DNA from: Parapedobacter soli
GTDB lineage: Bacteria > Bacteroidota > Bacteroidia > Sphingobacteriales > Sphingobacteriaceae
Reading direction: 5' to 3'
Length of the DNA stretch: 64,000 bases
Assembly: GCF_025460835.1 (NCBI RefSeq)
Contig: NZ_JAMXAY010000006.1
Span: 1-64,000, forward strand
The translations under genes and the position numbers were made by a program. Positions 18,016 to 25,799 of this stretch are shown here, piece by piece; within the stretch, counting starts at the first letter, position 1; every line of letters starts with the position of its first letter. The notes below the pieces were generated by a model. The model searched no databases and was not told the DNA's origin. It saw only the letters and a program-made list of their open reading frames with translations.

Positions 18016-18431
18016 ATTTAAAAGCGCTGGTATCGGTTACAGGCAAGCCCGGCTTGTTTAAACTAGTTGACCAGAACAAAAGCGGCTTCGTCCTGGAAAC
18101 CCTTGATGAGCAGAAGATAAAGTCCGTCGTCAATCTAGCTACCACCAAGATGGCTACCTTAGAAGACATCACCATTTATGGTGATGACGAGGATATGAAA
18201 CTCTTGGACATCCTGGAGCGCATGAAAGCAAAGGGTGACGTGCCCGATAGCAAGTCAGACGGAAAGACGTTGCGCGAATTTTTCCGGGAGGTAGCGCCAG
18301 GGCACGACGAAGGCCGCGTGTACAGCTCAGACATCAAGAAAATTATCACTTGGTACGGGATTATCAAGGAATTACCGCTCTTTGATGAAGAGCCCGAGCC
18401 GGGCGCCGGTAGCCAGGACGGCTCCGAATAG
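18012..18431 (+). CDS. DUF5606 protein
   Basis: 139 residues (MNLKALVSVTGKPGLFKLVD). The N-terminal half (KSGFVLETLDEQKIKSVVN, TIYGDDEDM) and the central LREFFREVAPGHDEGRVYSSD match the Bacteroidota-specific DUF5606 family. Function unknown. The start overlaps the cyclophilin stop by 4 nt. The last 12 residues are acidic and low complexity. Confidence 0.9.
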   Translation: MNLKALVSVTGKPGLFKLVDQNKSGFVLETLDEQKIKSVVNLATTKMATLEDITIYGDDEDMKLLDILERMKAKGDVPDSKSDGKTLREFFREVAPGHDEGRVYSSDIKKIITWYGIIKELPLFDEEPEPGAGSQDGSE

Positions 18432-18521
18432 CATCCTATCCATACGTTGCCGCTGGTTGCCTAGGTGCTGTGAGCTTGCTGTAAGGGTGCCGCAGACAGC
18501 CGATTATCCGTGGATTTTCCG

Positions 18522-18529
18522 TACATTTG
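18522..18529 (+). promoter_or_regulatory. Promoter box of the intact AraC regulator
   Basis: TACATTTG matches TAnnTTTG. Just upstream, CGATTATCCGT and GGATTTTCCGT form an imperfect 11-bp direct repeat (about 18500-18521) that could be an operator, perhaps for autoregulation. Confidence 0.45.
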
Positions 18530-18563
18530 ACTGAGTCAAGCTGTGAACCATGGTCACTCAGAA

Positions 18564-19475
18564 ATGTCCAAACGCCAATTACTCATGGAAAGCCCGAAAA
18601 TAAAAGACGGATTTGACGGCGAAAAGCTGATTAGCCTGCCACCCAGTGTCTACCGGAATGCGTCGGTGGACAATCCGCTGTTGAGCCAGCTTTTTATCAC
18701 CCATATCGGCTATTTTCCCAATGCATCCTTCCATTACCGCGAACGCCAAAATGGCTGCCCGGATAATATCCTCATTTATTGCCTCAACGGGAAAGGCTGG
18801 TTTGAAATCGGCAATCGGCGATACATCATCCGGCCAAACCAGTTTTTCCATGTTCCCGCCTGTACCGAATACATGCGCTATGGTGCCGATAAGGACGACC
18901 CCTGGACTATCTATTGGGTGCATTATTCCGGCCGGGACATGGACACCTTCAACAAGTCATTGAATATCAATAAAGAAAACGGACCGATAGACATCGTCTT
19001 CAACGAAAAGGCACTGGCGATATGGGAAAACATGTACGAAAGCCTTGAACTGGGATACAGTAGAGATAACCTCTGCAATGCCAACCTCTGCCTGTACCAT
19101 TTCCTGGCTACCTTTTTTTATCCCGAAAAGCACATGAAGTCGGAGGCCGAACCCGATTTCATTACGAAAACGACCCAATACATGCGCGCCAATATCGAAA
19201 ACCGGCTGACCGTGGACAACTTCGCAGCCATCCACAACCTCTCGGCGTCTCATTTTTCGTCGCTATTCCGTAAATCCACGGGCATGTCGCCCATGGACTA
19301 TTTCATCCAAATGAAAATGCAGCGTGCGTGCCAGCTGCTCTACAATGAAAAATATCGGATCAAAGAAGTGGCACATGCGGTAGGATACGGAGACCAGTAT
19401 TTCTTTTCACGCATCTTCAAGCAGCTCATGGGCGTGTCGCCAGTACAGTACCGGGCACAGCGGCAAAAGAAATGA
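18564..19475 (+). CDS. AraC-family transcriptional regulator
   Basis: 303 residues from ATG 18564 (MSKRQLLMESPKI); a GTG at 18543 is possible but only 13 nt after the promoter box. The N-terminal cupin-like sensor (FHYRERQNGCPDNILIYCLN, GNRRYIIRPNQFFHVPACTE) precedes two helix-turn-helix motifs at the C-terminus (TVDNFAAIHNLSASHFSSLF and IKEVAHAVGYGDQYFFSRIF). Such regulators usually sense a sugar. It lies beside two phosphoesterase genes on the opposite strand and about 6 kb from the fucose region, and is the only intact AraC gene in the window. Confidence 0.92.
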   Translation: MSKRQLLMESPKIKDGFDGEKLISLPPSVYRNASVDNPLLSQLFITHIGYFPNASFHYRERQNGCPDNILIYCLNGKGWFEIGNRRYIIRPNQFFHVPACTEYMRYGADKDDPWTIYWVHYSGRDMDTFNKSLNINKENGPIDIVFNEKALAIWENMYESLELGYSRDNLCNANLCLYHFLATFFYPEKHMKSEAEPDFITKTTQYMRANIENRLTVDNFAAIHNLSASHFSSLFRKSTGMSPMDYFIQMKMQRACQLLYNEKYRIKEVAHAVGYGDQYFFSRIFKQLMGVSPVQYRAQRQKK

Positions 19476-19476
19476 T

Positions 19477-20472
19477 TCAGAACTGCACGCCTTCAAAAGC
19501 AAACTGCTGGTCGGCAGCGGTCTTGTAGGCGTCTATATACGGTGAATACGCCTTCACGGATATCGTCTTCGCACCGGGGTCGATAGTGACGATGCGCAAG
19601 AAGCCATTGCCCCCGTTTTCCGAACCCTCCACTCCCGATTGGTAATTGCCAAGCATCTGGTACACCGTGTTACCGTGTACGCCAGTGCTGGCCAGCCTGC
19701 CTGTGCCGTCGTGGAGCACGTGGCCACTGAACGTCATCAAAATATTGCCGTACTGGCTCACCAGCTTCTGCCACATCATCTCCCCGTCGTTGACCGCGTC
19801 ATCGCCCGTATCCTTTCCCACACCGTAGTGCTGCGGCACCCAGGAGTGGCCGCTGTCGATGTTCATACGCGTATCGTCCGAATACATATAATCGTGGGTA
19901 TTGATGATCACCTTGTGGTCCGGATGTGCCTCGATGACCTCTCCAGCCCATTGCAACACGCCGTTACGGGTACCGAATTCGAGCGACAGGATCAGCCAAT
20001 CCAGTCCGCCGGCATGGAAGGTATGGTACGTATTCTCCATACTTCCCCGCTCAAACGCACCGCCGAAATTGGGCGTTTTGCTATATTTATCGTACGGGAG
20101 GTACGTGTTCAAATACGTCGCATCCCGTTCGCTGGCGCTCCCTTTCGGACCGAGGTCGTGGTTGCCCGGTACAAAGGTATACGGCACTTTGCCATCCATC
20201 ACGGCCAGTGCCGCCGACGCATTCTGCCACTCCGCCTCCGAATTGTGGTCCGTGATGTCGCCCTGGTGCAGCACGAACGCGATGCTATCGGCGTTCTCCG
20301 CAATCCACTCCGTCTGCGCACGGAATATCTCGGGGTAAGAATGGGAATAGACCTGCGTATCGGGCAGCAGCACGAGTTTGAATGGTTTCGGTTGTTCCGT
20401 ACAGGCTGCCAGCACGCAGACAGATACCGCCAGCATGGCGATTAACGATGGTTGTTTCTTACGAATGTTCAT
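19477..20472 (-). CDS. Calcineurin-like phosphoesterase, lipoprotein
   Basis: 331 residues with a lipoprotein signal (VSVCVLAACTEQ, lipidated Cys near 24). Metallophosphoesterase motifs are in order: LVLLPDTQVYSHS, VLHQGDITDHNSE, FVPGNHD, and later INTHDY and FSGHVLHDG. It should hydrolyse a phosphoester in the periplasm or at the outer membrane; the substrate is unknown. Its 3' end faces the AraC gene 1 nt away. Confidence 0.9.
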   Translation of the reverse strand: MNIRKKQPSLIAMLAVSVCVLAACTEQPKPFKLVLLPDTQVYSHSYPEIFRAQTEWIAENADSIAFVLHQGDITDHNSEAEWQNASAALAVMDGKVPYTFVPGNHDLGPKGSASERDATYLNTYLPYDKYSKTPNFGGAFERGSMENTYHTFHAGGLDWLILSLEFGTRNGVLQWAGEVIEAHPDHKVIINTHDYMYSDDTRMNIDSGHSWVPQHYGVGKDTGDDAVNDGEMMWQKLVSQYGNILMTFSGHVLHDGTGRLASTGVHGNTVYQMLGNYQSGVEGSENGGNGFLRIVTIDPGAKTISVKAYSPYIDAYKTAADQQFAFEGVQF

Positions 20473-20628
20473 GATTTAACTGTTTATGATTTAACTGTGT
20501 AATGTCGATAACCTCAAGGCAATGTAGGGTAAGTTACGAATCATCTCCCAAAAACTCAAAGCCGCTGCCGCAACGCCAATTCCGCTGTTGAGTCAAAATC
20601 AACGCACAACCACCGATTACCAAGTTCC

Positions 20629-21603
20629 TTACACCAACTCCAAATGAATATACCCACCCGAAGCATTGGGAGACGCAACCACCTGCGGGATACCCCGGAA
20701 AAGGTCGAGCGAAGCAGTATGGGTATGTCCGGCAAGGATGCCCAGCAAATTGGGGGTATCAAAGACGGCCTCGTGGAAAGCCAGGGTCGTGGACGTGTGG
20801 CCGCCCTCGGGCCAGCGCTCGCGGCGTTCGATTTCATGGTTGCGGTCGCTCGCCGCCCCCCATTCGGGATGCCCGCAGCCAAAGCTGACCGGCCGGCCAG
20901 GCGTATACAGCGGGATGTGGACCACAAGGAAACAGGGTCCGCCCGATCGGACGTGGATTCGGAAAAACTCCAGCTGCTCGGGTGTGATTTCATACGTCGA
21001 ATTATCCAGCACAATAAAGCGGACACCGTTGACATCCCGATAGCTCATCAACGGGTCATCACCCCGATAGAGCGGGCGAAGGCGTCGTGCGGACCATTTC
21101 TCCCGCAATTCGGCAACCGGGCTCGCCATCCCCTCATAGTGCCAATCGTGGTTGCCCGCCGTATATACATAAGGCAACCCTGCAGCCTCCAACCGGGCAA
21201 CGGTCCATTCAATGGCCGCCTCGGAGGGGAAACTGAAGATATCGCCCCCTAGTACGACGAGATCTACCCCCTTCTCGCGGCCATAGGCCAAGCTCGCCTC
21301 GAATGATTCCTCCGGGGTGGTATGTTCGTGGGTTATCACATGCTGCGTCTGGTTATACGCGCCAGCCATCCGATCACTATACTGGCGGTAAGCATCTTCC
21401 CGTTCATCGGTCCGCCAGAGGTGGGTATCCGAGATGAAGAGCACGTTGCCCGGACGGGCAAGCCCCGGTACGGTATAGCGAAACCGTGGCCCGGTCAACG
21501 AAAAATCCCGCTGAATGACCTTCGCATTGTTGCCGGAAGAGGGAAAGCGGCCAATGGCTAAGGCGCCTAATGAAGCGCTGGTAATAAACGTTCTTCTATC
21601 CAT
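20629..21603 (-). CDS. Calcineurin-like phosphoesterase with Tat-type signal
   Basis: 324 residues. The N-terminus MDRRTFITSASLGALAIGRF has a twin-arginine motif and hydrophobic stretch, suggesting folded export. Metal-binding motifs are VLFISDTHLW, LVVLGGDIFSF, YTAGNHDWHYEG, LVVHIPLY and LAGHTHTASLD. It is not closely similar to the neighbouring phosphoesterase, so it looks recruited rather than duplicated. Substrate unknown. Confidence 0.9.
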   Translation of the reverse strand: MDRRTFITSASLGALAIGRFPSSGNNAKVIQRDFSLTGPRFRYTVPGLARPGNVLFISDTHLWRTDEREDAYRQYSDRMAGAYNQTQHVITHEHTTPEESFEASLAYGREKGVDLVVLGGDIFSFPSEAAIEWTVARLEAAGLPYVYTAGNHDWHYEGMASPVAELREKWSARRLRPLYRGDDPLMSYRDVNGVRFIVLDNSTYEITPEQLEFFRIHVRSGGPCFLVVHIPLYTPGRPVSFGCGHPEWGAASDRNHEIERRERWPEGGHTSTTLAFHEAVFDTPNLLGILAGHTHTASLDLFRGIPQVVASPNASGGYIHLELV

Positions 21604-21629
21604 GGTTTAAACCTGGTCTTATTGCATCA

Positions 21630-22040
21630 TTAAAATTGTATCAAAAAATCAGCAGCCGACAAAATAGAGATGTTTCTGAAAGGATGTAATATAAGTAAGT
21701 CTTTGTCACCCGTGATAATTGCCGATGCGCCAGCAGACACAGCTAATTCCAAATATTTATCATCGTTAGGGTCACGGCAGGCTTGAATGGCTTCTGTTGT
21801 TTCGCGATTTTCGAAGTGGACGATAAACCTGTCAGCTATTTGCCGGCGAGCTGCTACCGTAAAATACCGGTCAAACTTCTTTCGAAACAACACTTCTAGG
21901 AATTCTGTCCACGTAGCCCGCGAATATACGATCTTGCCAAGAGATAGCGCTTTTTTTAAAGCATCGGCGTTGGTCGAATAGGGAGACAAAGCCGCGCTTA
22001 CTAGCACATTGGCATCCACAACGAAAACCTTATCCGTCAT
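21630..22040 (-). CDS. PIN-domain toxin (COG1569 type)
   Basis: 136 residues with the acidic PIN residues in place: FVVDANVL near the start, TEFLEVL, CRDPNDDKYLELAV and IITGDKDLL. PIN toxins are RNases. The ATG overlaps the 3' end of the upstream small gene by 11 nt, the normal antitoxin-toxin layout. Confidence 0.88.
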   Translation of the reverse strand: MTDKVFVVDANVLVSAALSPYSTNADALKKALSLGKIVYSRATWTEFLEVLFRKKFDRYFTVAARRQIADRFIVHFENRETTEAIQACRDPNDDKYLELAVSAGASAIITGDKDLLILHPFRNISILSAADFLIQF

Positions 22041-22254
22041 TCACTATTTCATCGAGGATGGCGTCATTGAACCCTTTTCTGTCGGCATCAGCACGCAATT
22101 TTTCCAGAAAAGGCCACAAATCATCAGGTTGTTTCTCAAGAATCACATTCAGAAAACGGTCAACCTCCTCATAAATCCGTTGCTTCGCCTTCGGCGCTAC
22201 GTGTTGCCATTTTTTGGCAGTATTCTCTCTGACTTCCAATACAATTCGTTCCAT
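22030..22254 (-). CDS. Antitoxin partner of the PIN toxin
   Basis: 74 residues from ATG 22254 (MERIVLEVRENTAKKWQHV), mostly helical and charged, ending DEIVNDG. The position, small size and overlap with the PIN gene support an antitoxin role; no DNA-binding fold is recognised by eye. The TTG at 22263 is excluded because it falls inside the promoter box. The real start is only 6 nt beyond that box, so the mRNA is probably leaderless. Confidence 0.8.
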   Translation of the reverse strand: MERIVLEVRENTAKKWQHVAPKAKQRIYEEVDRFLNVILEKQPDDLWPFLEKLRADADRKGFNDAILDEIVNDG

Positions 22255-22260
22255 AACACA

Positions 22261-22268
22261 CAAACTTA
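22261..22268 (-). promoter_or_regulatory. Promoter box of the PIN toxin-antitoxin operon
   Basis: TAAGTTTG on the minus strand, ending 6 nt before the antitoxin ATG. Transcription would begin at or within a few bases of the start codon. Confidence 0.55.
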
Positions 22269-22361
22269 GATAAATTGTCGTTCATATGCAAGCGTGTAAA
22301 CGGCCCTGCCATCCGATCAACATACTGACAGCAAGGAAATCTATCCATCCGATAAAACCAA

Positions 22362-23465
22362 CTAACCTGGTAGCCCAAAAGGATTCGTAAACGTGCGGTA
22401 AACAACGCCACCCTCCATACGTATCAACTCTGCCCTGACGTACTTTTTTATGGATGGATGACTTCGAGTAGCTATCGTATCCTGCGCGCCGACTACAACA
22501 CCCAATTCCCACGGGCGGTCACTTGTTCGATAGTCTTCAATTGGCGAAAGATTCTCAGGTGCCGATATCCATTTTATTTCATCATAATTAGAAGCAACAA
22601 CCCTTATGGTATGCTGTTCACAATCAACAATTATACGATCAATTTTAGGAAAGCAGCTTACATCGTCTTCCTGAAGATTAATTCGTTTACTGGATTTACA
22701 AAAATAAAACTGCCCATCTAACATGGCTTGCCGAACTGATTCTTCCGTAGGACTGTCTAACATGAACACCGTAAAACTGTCAACAGCATCATCGAGTCTG
22801 TGCATATCATCCGTTCCAAAACCCCAAATCGGCCTATTTGGCATAAATCTGGCTAACAGCTGATCCCACAACCCCTCCTGAAATAGTTCTTCGCCATCAT
22901 TTGGCGGAGCATTCGTTACCTCAATTCCAATCAAATAGTCGCTCCCATGTAATTTGTAACACTCAACATACCAATCTAACGATTTTCGATCCCACCATCC
23001 TTTGTCATTGGAAATGCCGGGGTGATTCAAGAATGCAAGGCCATTTTTTTCGCGGATATCATGGAGTTGATCGTCTTCCGTGACAATGTTCCCGTTTTCG
23101 TCGACAATCCCTTCATACGGAGCTCCATTTCCAGTGCGCTCATACCAAACGCCATAATCGGAGAAGTAGCTATTGATATGATCCTGAATGTCAATTCATT
23201 ACCCTGTATACCCACCAAGTCCATCGCCGCTGGCGTACGCGCTCCGTAATCCGTCCACGGCCACGTTGGATTTGCAGGGAAATTATCCGGCCTTGGATCT
23301 ATCGGATATGGGCTCGCCCTATCCCGAGGGACCTCACCCCACTTTACCCTTGCATTCGGATAATTCCAATCGTGATCCGTGACGGAAATAATGGAAAAGC
23401 CTCTTTTTTTATAGGTATCCAAAATCTGGCAGATCGGGCTGAGCGGTCTTCTCCCTCTGCATTGA
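22362..23465 (-). pseudogene. Frameshifted PHP-domain metal-dependent hydrolase
   Basis: The upstream frame encodes KKRGFSIISVTDHDW (PHP motif TDHD) to VGIQGNELTF. The other frame carries on with DHINSYFSDYGVWYERTGN, FLNHPGISNDKGWW and IWGFGTDDMHRLDD to NPFGLPG. One frame change near 23176-23182 joins them into one PHP/CehA-type protein. The start is also unclear: the normal DGxxSP segment before TYKKRGF is degraded near 23430-23465. Members of this family hydrolyse phosphoesters or related bonds. This copy appears dead, or carries an assembly error. Confidence 0.75.
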
Positions 23466-23654
23466 CAACAATTGCTTCGTTCTGGTGATTCTCACGCCCA
23501 TCAAACCATTGGTGTAGCAGCCGATAAACTGCTCACCGTTGCTGGCCGTGCAGGTAAGATCGAAAATGACCCCGCCGATTTTTTCGGTGTTGCCCGCATG
23601 CTCGTTTTTGTTGTATTCCAGACCGACGATTTCCTTATGCCCCCCTGAAAACAC
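23409..23654 (-). pseudogene. Remnant of an Rpn-family nuclease/putative transposase
   Basis: The fragment contains KEIVGLEYNKNEHAGNTEK followed by GGVIFDLTCTASNGEQFI. This matches the conserved stretch of Rpn (PD-(D/E)XK) recombination-promoting nucleases, which read NEHLG..DRKAVFDLYC..GERFI. Both ends of the family are missing and the downstream residues are unrelated, so only about 60 residues survive. Confidence 0.55.
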
Positions 23655-23698
23655 CGTTCAATAAAGCAATCAAAAGGTTTTTGTTAGGGTCTGTACTC

Positions 23699-23820
23699 TT
23701 CGACAGTTGTTCGACTGCTGTTCGACTGCTGTTCGAGACTTGTTCGACAATCCTTCGAGAGCGCTTCGACAAGTGTTCGACTGGCCTTCGAGAAACCTTC
23801 GGCAACGCTTCGGCATTTTC
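23699..23820. repeat. 11-bp tandem repeat array (TTCGA core)
   Basis: Eleven consecutive 11-bp units each begin TTCGA or TTCGG (for example TTCGACTGCTG twice, TTCGAGACTTG, TTCGACAATCC). The six bases after the core vary while phase stays strict. The array ends in the hairpin described next. Confidence 0.9.
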
Positions 23821-23836
23821 CCGAAGCGTTGCCGAA
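23798..23836. repeat. Perfect 16-bp inverted repeat closing the 11-bp array
   Basis: TTCGGCAACGCTTCGG at 23798-23813 is exactly complementary to 23821-23836, with a 7-nt loop (CATTTTC). The left arm is made of the last array units, so the right arm is an inverted copy of array sequence. There is no T-run on either side, so it is not a standard terminator. Confidence 0.9.
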
Positions 23837-24322
23837 CAACTGCCGGACCAATGACCTGCTACATTTGAACCAATCCCGATCGGCTAATGGACGCCTCGCG
23901 CTCCCTCTTCTTACCGGATCGCCTTCGGGATGGCTTGGGTACCTGGTTTGGACTTCGACCGGGTTTATATTGCGCTCAGACTGGACTCCGTTTGGCGCCG
24001 CCAGTCTAAGCGCAGTACAAGGCAGCATGGAGTACAAACTCACCACCGAAGCCGACCCGAAGCGGTCTCCAGCACGACCCCGTTCCGGTTCTCGAGCTAT
24101 CCTTTGCCTCTCCGAATATGCGTTTTTCCCGTAGGTTTGTCGTATACTCCTCGGTAAAGTGCCGTCTTTCGGCCTTTTTTCCAAGATATATACGGGTATC
24201 ATAGGAAGTATTGCTCGGCCGGTGTAAACACGTTGCCCGCTACGGTTCGCCGTTGGGGTACGCCGGGCAGCGTTTTGCGTAGCCTATCGAAGATCCGTCC
24301 GTAGGGGTAGGACTATCTTTTC
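23837..24322. other. Non-coding or decayed DNA after the hairpin
   Basis: About 490 bp. A minus-strand frame (23684-24202, 172 codons) spans this DNA and the 11-bp array. Its residues are low complexity and arginine-rich with no recognisable domain, so I do not call a gene. I see no RNA gene or transposon end here. It may be part of a dispersed intergenic element. Confidence 0.45.
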
Positions 24323-25344
24323 TTAAACGGCACCGCCTATCAGCTCCTTTCCTGATGAAATATTCATGTACCCAGTTGGGGTGCAACGAAAGTACGTTTT
24401 AAAAACTGTTGCAAAATACTGGAAGCTTGAAAAGCCGCAGTCGTAACAAACTTTGGTAACGTTGACGATATCTTGTTTACTTAATAATTCAGCCGCTGCC
24501 TCCAATCTAACCTTTATCAAATAGTTTATAGGAGACATGTTGGTCAATTGTCTGCAGTATTTTGATAAACTGGTCTTTCCAAGGCCGCAATATTCAGCCA
24601 TACTTTCTAAACTCCAGTATTTATCAAAACTAGTTTGCAAGTAGTCCAGAAAGAGCCTTACTGTCCTTAAATGTTCAATAAGTGACTCATCCAATTCCAC
24701 ATGCCCTCTTTTAAAGAGACAAAGTATTTCCAACAAAAGGTTGTTGATCAAAATGTTAAGCTTTGACTGCGGGATCTCCTGCTCAACATCATTCAAACAC
24801 TTTCCTATTTCCATAAAGCATTCTCGCAGTTTCCTATCCGAATTCCATACCTGAACATCGTTCTGCCTCAACATCTTGGTCAGGCAATCAATGTCTTCCT
24901 TAGATAGAATAATCCAATCAGGCCAGTCCCAACTTTGATGCGGCTGGGTAACACCAACATCAATAATCAGCCAATGCAACTTTCCTATTGTAACGTTCGG
25001 ATTCCCCACCTTATGAGGCTGCCACGGTCTCGTGATGGTAAGGCTCCCCGGCTCAAGATTAAATTGCTCTTTTTTAGTAGAAAAATATAAGTTTCCAAAT
25101 TCTAAAAATGTAAACTCCACTCCTTCATTCCTGTGCCAGTCCAACCCCAGTCCTGCGCGGTTTTGGCATCCCAATAACCCATACTGCAAACGCCGGGCAA
25201 AACGAAATCGGGCAAATCCACTCCCGGGTAATCATACCTGCGGAGGCCTTTCATACAAAGCTGTCCTGTGCTTGCCGCCTGAATCAGGGGGTCGCACCGG
25301 TCCGGGGTATATATCTTCTTAAAATCCTGCTGTTGTCTTTTCAT
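24323..25344 (-). pseudogene. AraC-family regulator broken by a one-base deletion
   Basis: The first frame encodes MKRQQQDFKKIYTPDRCDPL to MGYWDAKTAQDWG. The second frame continues LDWHRNEGVEFTFLEFGNLY and keeps the cupin sensor and a two-HTH C-terminus (SLESMAEYCGLGKTSLSKYC; VTKVCYDCGFSSFQYFATVF). The family reads WDAK..QxWGLDWHRNEGIE, so one G is missing from a G-run now 4 long (complement at 25145-25148). The downstream frame alone (24323-25189, 288 aa) still contains the DNA-binding domain. It could be a true null, a phase-variable site or a sequencing error. Confidence 0.8.
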
Positions 25345-25355
25345 CTGCTATGTTG

Positions 25356-25690
25356 CTATGGCATCTCTAATTTCTTCAGATACTCGAAACTTCCCCTCAC
25401 CGCACGTTCACCAGCCACTTCCAATGTGCTATAGCCATCAAATCCAATCCTTACTAGTTCATGGTATATCTTATCGATGCCAACAACGCCAGTTCCTAAG
25501 GGAATCAAAGACATTCCACAACCAAATATTTTTCCTCTTTTTTTCAATATACTCAGCCGGTAAATCTTTCCAATGCACATGTTCAATTTTTTCACCTAAT
25601 TTAGTAATCATTTCTAAAGAATCCCCCCGCCCAGCCATAAATTTCCGGTGTCAAGATTTATCCCTAAAGCATCGGAATTACATTCGCCGA
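25356..25690 (-). pseudogene. Truncated, frameshifted sugar-phosphate isomerase/epimerase
   Basis: One frame gives DALGINLDTGNLWLGGGDSL and KIEHVHWKDLPAEYIEKKR. The other continues GKIFGCGMSLIPLGTGVVGI to EVAGERAVRGSFEYLKKLE. Together these are the C-terminal third of a xylose-isomerase-like TIM barrel protein. The switch is at an A7 run (complement 25538-25544). The N-terminal two thirds are absent. It sits immediately upstream of the broken AraC gene. Confidence 0.75.
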
Positions 25691-25799
25691 TACAGGAGCA
25701 GCCACAAACTTAATAGGCAATAGTTACTGGGATATACCATGATCTTACGATTGGTTTAATGGGTTCGAATTCCGGTCTCCATAACATCAAAAAGGCACA

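Noticed and set aside
19639-20445. 268-codon plus-strand frame opposite the phosphoesterase
   Set aside because: Antisense of a gene with a lipobox and all metallophosphoesterase motifs; no domain in the plus frame.
23409-23654. Intact transposase or mobile element
   Set aside because: Only about 60 residues of Rpn similarity remain and no terminal inverted repeats or target duplications were seen.
23684-24202. 172-codon minus-strand gene
   Set aside because: It covers the 11-bp array and hairpin, is arginine-rich without a domain, and has no promoter-like box; treated as non-coding.
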